Assembly: GCA_016872875.1 (NCBI GenBank)
Contig: VGYW01000079.1
Span: 1-24,961, forward strand
DNA: 24,961 bases
Source of the DNA: Planctomycetota bacterium
GTDB taxonomy: Bacteria; Planctomycetota; PUPC01; DSUN01
Direction: 5' to 3'
Below are positions 21,138 through 24,961 of the stretch, piece after piece. The notes beneath the pieces were generated by a model. The model saw nothing but the letters and a program-made list of their open reading frames with translations. It was not told where the DNA came from and did no database searches. Each line of letters begins with the position of its first letter. The first letter of the stretch is position 1. Both the position numbers and the translations under genes were made by a program.

Positions 21138-22196
21138 ATGGGCCGCCTTCGTGCGTGGATCGGTGCGTGTGTTCTCGCGGCGCTGTGCGCGGAAGCGGGA
21201 GAGGATGCCACGCTCGCGCTCGGCGTGGTCCCCGCGCCCAAGCAGGTCACGCTCAAAGAGGGGGAGTTCGAGCTCGACGATTTCGCCGCGGTGCTGGTGT
21301 CGGAGGAGGCGGCGTTCGGCACCCGCGCGGCGGCACGCGCCGTGCAGCTCGGCATCCGCTACCGCTGGGGGCTGGACCTGCCGATCCTGCGGATCGGCGA
21401 CGAGCGCCGCCTCGGGCCGCGCAAGAGCATCTGGATCGTCGAGCCGCGCACCATCCGCCCGCCAGACGAAACCAGGAAAGGCGGGGAAGCGGAGAAACCC
21501 AGCCCGCGCCCCCCACGCCGGGTGCCGGCCGCCGACGAGCTCACCGCGCCCTTCAGGGCCAGGAAGCCCGGCGAGCCGGCCGTTCACATGCCGGCCATGA
21601 CCATCGGCGTCAAGGACCTGCGGTTCTCCAAGGAGATGGTCATCGAGGGGTACTTCATCCGTGTGGACGCCTTCGCGGTGGTCATCCACGGGGCGTCGGA
21701 CGCGGGGTCGTATTGGGGCGCACAGACGCTTCTCCAGCTCATCCGTCCGCCGCGGCGCGGCACGGCGTTCCGAAGGGCGCGCGGCCCGACCATCCCCTGC
21801 CTCTGGATGGCCGACTGGCCGTCCAACCCCGAGCGGGTGGTGCCGCCCGAGCTCAAGGTTCCTGACGACCCTCAGGCGGCGGAGGACTTCCTCAAGCTCG
21901 CCGCGCGCTACAAGCTCAACGGCATCGCGCAAGGGGCCGTGCCCGCGAACGAGGAAGTGCGCGAGCGCCTGCGCCACGTAGCACAGTACCACCCGGTGCC
22001 GTGCATCGCGGAGCCGGCGCCGGTCCCTGGGGCCGCGCCGCTCCTCGCGCTGGCAAAGGAGGCGGCCGGCGAGGGGAGCCTGCCCCTGGCGCTCGCCGCC
22101 CTCGGCGAGGCCGCCTGGGGGCCGACCGACCCCGAGCCCGCCGCCCTCCGCCAACGCTTCGCACCACAGGCGGGTAAGGAGCCGCCAGCGAAGTGA
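21138..22196 (+). CDS. Truncated GH20-like exported protein
   Basis: A signal peptide (residues 1-21, RAWIGACVLAALCAEA) is followed by the non-catalytic N-terminal domain of GH20 beta-hexosaminidases: VVPAPKQVTLKEGEFEL, then GYFIRVDAFAVVIHGASDAG and YWGAQTLLQLI. After it come only fragments of the catalytic barrel: CLWMADWPSNPERVVPP (strand 1), FLKLAARYKLNGI, a PCIAEPAPVPG segment in place of the usual PEIDMPGH, then directly ALGEAAWGPTDP, the end of the barrel. The catalytic Asp-Glu pair and active-site Trp residues are absent, and 352 aa is about half the usual length. It is probably a pseudoenzyme or a decaying gene; the frame is intact. ATG at 21138 has AGGAG 5 bases upstream and a promoter behind it. 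Confidence 0.7.
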   Translation: MGRLRAWIGACVLAALCAEAGEDATLALGVVPAPKQVTLKEGEFELDDFAAVLVSEEAAFGTRAAARAVQLGIRYRWGLDLPILRIGDERRLGPRKSIWIVEPRTIRPPDETRKGGEAEKPSPRPPRRVPAADELTAPFRARKPGEPAVHMPAMTIGVKDLRFSKEMVIEGYFIRVDAFAVVIHGASDAGSYWGAQTLLQLIRPPRRGTAFRRARGPTIPCLWMADWPSNPERVVPPELKVPDDPQAAEDFLKLAARYKLNGIAQGAVPANEEVRERLRHVAQYHPVPCIAEPAPVPGAAPLLALAKEAAGEGSLPLALAALGEAAWGPTDPEPAALRQRFAPQAGKEPPAK

Positions 22197-22220
22197 CCCC
22201 TTGTCAGCGGGGGGATGAAT

Positions 22221-22283
22221 GGATGATTGGATGGGTGGATGGGTGTCAGACAATCATCCATTCATCCACCCATCCAATCATCC
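22221..22283. repeat. Inverted 8-nt array upstream of nqrB
   Basis: GGATGAAT, GGATGATT, GGATGGGT, GGATGGGT repeat with period 8. Positions 22221-22241 form a perfect 21-bp inverted pair with 22263-22283, loop 21 nt. It fills most of the 147-bp gap between the GH20-like gene and nqrB, which holds no gene. Confidence 0.85.
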
Positions 22284-22343
22284 CCTTCAGTTGCAGCAGA
22301 AGACCGCACTGGGGCATCTTGCTTCTCTCAGGTCCGCTATCCT

Positions 22344-23414
22344 ATGGCAGAGCAATCGCCCGGGAAACCCAGGAAGTGGCTCCTCAAGCAGCCGGTGATG
22401 CTACGGGTGCTCCACGCGCTCGCGCCCGTGCTGGTGGCGGGGGTCTACTTCTTCGGCTGGCGGGTGGCGGCGCTCCTGGCGGCGAGCACGGCAGGCGGGC
22501 TGGCGATGGAGTGGGTGATGGCGCGGCGGCGCAAGGCGCCCGTGAGCACGGCCTGCTTCGTCACGTGCGCGCTCTATGCCCTGTCGCTCCCGTCCACGAT
22601 GCCCTTCTGGCAGGCCCTCGTGGGCATCGTGGTGGCCATCCTGTTCGGCAAGGAGGTCTACGGCGGCTTCGGGCGCAACTGGTGCAACCCGGCCATCGTC
22701 GGGCGGGCGTTCGTCTACGTCTGCTTCCCCGTGGAGATGACGGGGAGCTTCGTGCCGGCCTTCCGCGGCTGGCCGGGCGGCTTCGGCCACTGGTCGCTTG
22801 AGAGCCTGGCGCGGGCGCCCGACTGGCTCGCCTCGGCTGCGGGAAAGTGGCCCGTGGACGCCGTGACCGCGGCCACGCCGATGTGGGCGCTGCGCGACCA
22901 CGGCTACGGCACCCCCGTCCTCGACCTGTTCCTGGGGAACATCGGGGGGACGTTCCGGGGCGAGTTCGGCGAGAAGGTGCTCGCGGCCGGCTCGTGCGGC
23001 GAGGTGAGCGCGCTCGCAATCCTCATCGGCGCGGCCTACCTGCTCGCCACGCGGACGGCCAACTGGCGGCTGATGGCTGGGCCGTTCGTGGGCGCAGTGG
23101 CCGCCTGCCTGCTCTTCCACGACATTGCGGGCGTGGCCGCCGTCCCGCCGCTCCCATTCACCCTCTTCTCGGGGGCGCTCATGTACGGCGCCGTGTTCAT
23201 GGTCACTGAGCCGATCTCCGCGCCCCGCAAGAAGCCGGCCATCTGGATGTACGGGGTCTTCATCGGCTTCATGATCGTCTTCCTGCGCTGGAAGGCGCAG
23301 TTCGCGGGCGCCGTGGGCTTCGCGATCCTGCTCGGGAACACCATTGGTCCTACGCTCGACCTTGCGGTGGGCGCCTGGCAGGAGAGGAAGAGACCCGTGA
23401 CCCGTGACGCGTGA
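22344..23414 (+). CDS. nqrB: Na+-translocating NADH:quinone reductase subunit B
   Basis: NqrB is the large membrane subunit of the sodium-pumping NADH:quinone reductase, carrying a covalently bound FMN and riboflavin and forming part of the Na+ path. The 356-aa product is strongly hydrophobic with many helices and shows GFGRNWCNPAIVGRAFVY, typical of NqrB, and VDAVTAATPMW, in which T178 is the expected flavinylated Thr. The later helices (PFTLFSGALMYGAVFMVTEP) fit the NQR2/RnfD family. The frame extends upstream to 22227, but that part is the repeat array; I use ATG at 22344, although only a weak CAGGT precedes it. The last codons (RPVTRDA, stop) are encoded by the next repeat array. nqrC and nqrD follow; nqrA is not upstream. 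Confidence 0.87.
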   Translation: MAEQSPGKPRKWLLKQPVMLRVLHALAPVLVAGVYFFGWRVAALLAASTAGGLAMEWVMARRRKAPVSTACFVTCALYALSLPSTMPFWQALVGIVVAILFGKEVYGGFGRNWCNPAIVGRAFVYVCFPVEMTGSFVPAFRGWPGGFGHWSLESLARAPDWLASAAGKWPVDAVTAATPMWALRDHGYGTPVLDLFLGNIGGTFRGEFGEKVLAAGSCGEVSALAILIGAAYLLATRTANWRLMAGPFVGAVAACLLFHDIAGVAAVPPLPFTLFSGALMYGAVFMVTEPISAPRKKPAIWMYGVFIGFMIVFLRWKAQFAGAVGFAILLGNTIGPTLDLAVGAWQERKRPVTRDA

Positions 23415-23482
23415 CGCGTGAGAAGACTCAAGAGAAGAGGGGGCCTTTCTTCTCTTGTCACGGGTCACGCGTCACGGGTCAG
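23393..23482. repeat. Inverted 7-nt array at the nqrB/nqrC junction
   Basis: Left arm: CGTGACC, CGTGACG, CGTGACG, CGTGAG with period 7, then AAGAGAAGA. Right arm (23446-23482): TTCTTCTCTTGTCACGGGTC and further CACGCGT/CACGGGT units. The arms pair imperfectly over about 35 bp. The left arm overlaps the end of nqrB, and the right arm ends just before the nqrC leader. Confidence 0.8.
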
Positions 23483-23496
23483 GATGGATCCACAAG

Positions 23497-24207
23497 ATGA
23501 AGCTTGACGTGAATCGTCCAACCTATGTCGTCTGCTACACGCTGGTGGTGTCGTCGGTCTTCACCGCGGCGATCACGTCGCTCCAGGTGGCCACGCGGGG
23601 CCGGGTGAAGCGCAACGAGGCGCTCCTCGAAGAGCGGGCCATCGTGAGCGTGTTCGGGCTGGGCGACGCCGCGGCGATGAGCCAGAGCGCCATCGCCGAG
23701 GCCGTCCGCCGCAGGGTCGACCGCAGCCTGACGGTGCGGGACCCCGAGACGGGGCGCGAGTTCCGCGTGCTCCGCTGCTCCCGGAGCGAGGCATCGCCAG
23801 AGGCTAAGCGCGACGAGTCGGACCTCGCGGCCGTGGCGTTCGAGTTCCGCGGCGTGGGCTTCTGGGCGCCAATCAAGGGCTGGATGGCACTCACGCCCGA
23901 CCTCGGAAAGGCCGTCGGCCTCATCATCACGGAGCAGAGCGAGACGCCTGGCCTGGGCGGGCGCGTGACCGAGGAGTGGTGGCAGGCGCAGTTCAAGGGC
24001 CTCGACGTCTCCCCGCCCGCGGAGGGGCGCAAGTTCCTCTACGTCGGCGGCGGAGCGCCCACGAGCCCTAAAGACCCACGCTCAGGCCGCTACGTTGACG
24101 CGATCACGGGCGCGACGCAGACCTCGCTGGCCGTGGGGAAGTTCCTCGGCGAGAATCTCCGCCAGTTCCGAAGGGCGATGGCGAGCGCGAGGCGGAGCGG
24201 GAGATGA
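23497..24207 (+). CDS. nqrC: Na+-translocating NADH:quinone reductase subunit C
   Basis: NqrC is a single-helix subunit with a periplasmic FMN-binding domain that passes electrons to NqrB. The 236-aa product has one N-terminal helix (YVVCYTLVVSSVFTAAIT) and then an FMN-binding domain with GFWAPIKGWMALTPD, SETPGLGGRVTEEWW and, near the end, DAITGATQTS, in which T207 is the expected phosphoester-linked FMN site. The frame begins at 23455 within the repeat array; ATG at 23497 gives the family-like start MKLDVNRPTY. It is separated from nqrB by an inverted repeat and from nqrD by another. An RnfG assignment is less likely, given nqrD downstream. Confidence 0.9.
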   Translation: MKLDVNRPTYVVCYTLVVSSVFTAAITSLQVATRGRVKRNEALLEERAIVSVFGLGDAAAMSQSAIAEAVRRRVDRSLTVRDPETGREFRVLRCSRSEASPEAKRDESDLAAVAFEFRGVGFWAPIKGWMALTPDLGKAVGLIITEQSETPGLGGRVTEEWWQAQFKGLDVSPPAEGRKFLYVGGGAPTSPKDPRSGRYVDAITGATQTSLAVGKFLGENLRQFRRAMASARRSGR

Positions 24208-24216
24208 GAGAGTGAG

Positions 24217-24373
24217 GGGATGATTGGATGAATGGATGATTGGAGGGAGAGTGAGAGGGAAAGGGAAAGTGAGCGGGGAAGCTGAAGGGCAGTTGCTCTT
24301 CTCCTCACTTTCACTTTCCCTTTCACTCTCACTTGCCTTCAGGTCATCCATTCATCCACCCATCCATTCATCC
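24217..24373. repeat. Nested inverted arrays at the nqrC/nqrD junction
   Basis: An outer pair of 8-nt arrays (GGATGATT, GGATGAAT, GGATGATT on the left; inverse units at 24344-24373) encloses an inner pair of AGTGAG/GGGAAA arrays (about 24248-24273 with 24303-24332). The outer unit is the same as in the array before nqrB. The element fills the 190-bp gap between nqrC and nqrD. Confidence 0.8.
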
Positions 24374-24397
24374 TCTCTGTAGAAGGGCATTTTCGCG

Positions 24398-24961
24398 ATG
24401 GCTTCGACCGCACGACAGGCGAAGAAGGCGCTGGTGACGGAGATGTGGGACGACAATCCCATCTTCCGCCAGGTGCTGGGCATCTGCTCGTCGCTCGCCG
24501 TCACCAACTTGATGTTCAACACCCTCCTGATGTGCGCGGGCCTCGTGTGGGCAACCGCCATGACCAGCGTGACCGCCAGCGCGCTCCGCAACTACACCCC
24601 CGCACGCGTCCGCATGATCGTCCAGGTCCTCCTCGCCTCCGACTATGTGATCGTGGTGGACATCATCTTCCGTTCGGAGTTCCCGGCCATCCATAAGATC
24701 ATCGGCCCCTACGTGGGGCTGATCATCACGAACTGCATCATCATGGGCCGTGCCGAGGCCTACGCGATCAAGAACGCGCCGCTGCCGGCCTTCCTCGACG
24801 GGTTGGGCGCGGGACTGGGCTACTCGGGCGTGCTCATGCTCGTGGCGGCCATCCGCGAGCCGCTCGGCTTCGGAACCGTCTTCGGCCTCGAACTCCCGGC
24901 CCGCGCCGCCTGGTGGCACTCCTGGACAATCATGGCCATGCCCCCAGGGGCGTTCTTCGTC
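24398..24961 (+). CDS. nqrD: Na+-translocating NADH:quinone reductase subunit D (3' end beyond window)
   Basis: 188 codons are present with no stop before the window edge; the family is about 210 residues, so little is missing. NqrD is a membrane subunit that with NqrE holds an intramembrane iron-sulfur centre next to the Na+ channel. Both cysteines expected for this are visible: C30 in QVLGICSSLAVT and C113 in IITNCIIMGRAEA. LDGLGAGLGYSGVLM and IREPLGFGTVFG are also typical. The ATG at 24398 follows AGAAGGG at a slightly long distance. It is the third nqr gene in order B, C, D; nqrE and nqrF would be expected next. Confidence 0.92.
   Translation, partial: MASTARQAKKALVTEMWDDNPIFRQVLGICSSLAVTNLMFNTLLMCAGLVWATAMTSVTASALRNYTPARVRMIVQVLLASDYVIVVDIIFRSEFPAIHKIIGPYVGLIITNCIIMGRAEAYAIKNAPLPAFLDGLGAGLGYSGVLMLVAAIREPLGFGTVFGLELPARAAWWHSWTIMAMPPGAFFV

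Noticed and set aside
20454..22253. 599-residue open frame on the minus strand
   Set aside because: It runs through the repeat-filled gap and antisense to two genes; its composition is that of repeat and shadow sequence.
22221..24373. Intrinsic terminators for the hairpins between the nqr genes
   Set aside because: The stems are long but lack T-tracts and sit inside a co-directional operon, so simple termination is unlikely.
1..24961. tRNA, rRNA or riboswitch genes
   Set aside because: I looked for cloverleaf arms, GTTCGA-type T-loops and known aptamer cores in the gaps and saw none that I could support by eye.

Overview
The window is high-GC bacterial chromosome. Gene content (a large secreted GH123/DUF4091-type protein, a degenerate GH20 protein, a PQQ-type propeller with a twin-arginine leader, Na+-NQR genes, rubredoxin, ferritin) and the abundance of intergenic repeats suggest a free-living heterotroph of the Planctomycetota or a related PVC-like lineage. 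That placement is inference; the window has no rRNA or other phylogenetic marker.

Layout. 1-1196: a dispersed repeat, then an unrecognised 304-residue protein. 1197-1497: a composite inverted-repeat element. 1498-5532 (+): a two-gene unit, an M14-type zinc carboxypeptidase followed by a 955-residue secreted glycosidase-like protein, ending in a strong hairpin at 5540-5574. 5603-9257 (-): an accessory island with a fusion of a restriction-type recognition domain to a nitrilase-like domain, two paralogous vapBC toxin-antitoxin operons, an AbrB-type regulator and the remnant of a second abrB. Three clear sigma-70-type promoters with 17-bp spacers drive the three antitoxin/regulator genes. 9494-10983 (-): a truncated DUF4143 tail and a PQQ-like propeller gene with its own promoter.

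11307-19151 (-): a long co-directional block, in transcription order ferritin, YHS-domain lipoprotein, glucose-6-phosphate dehydrogenase (with a large internal deletion), DsbD, a GTG-started rubredoxin, pyruvate dehydrogenase E1-alpha, a small two-helix membrane protein, E1-beta and E2. Several junctions are overlapping or only a few bases long. The block joins iron storage, thiol redox, electron transfer and acetyl-CoA formation. 19318-20721 (+): phosphomannomutase/phosphoglucomutase, divergent from ferritin. 21138-22196 (+): a GH20-like protein lacking most of its barrel. 22344-24961 (+): nqrB, nqrC and the start of nqrD (cut by the window edge), with no nqrA directly upstream.

The most distinctive feature is a family of short degenerate tandem arrays (unit mostly 7, 8 or 9 nt, different sequence at each site), most of them arranged as inverted arms. 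They fill gene junctions of the pdh and nqr clusters and have also entered coding sequence: the N-terminus of DsbD, the linkers of the E2 subunit and the last codons of nqrB. I regard this as the best candidate for a little-described element.
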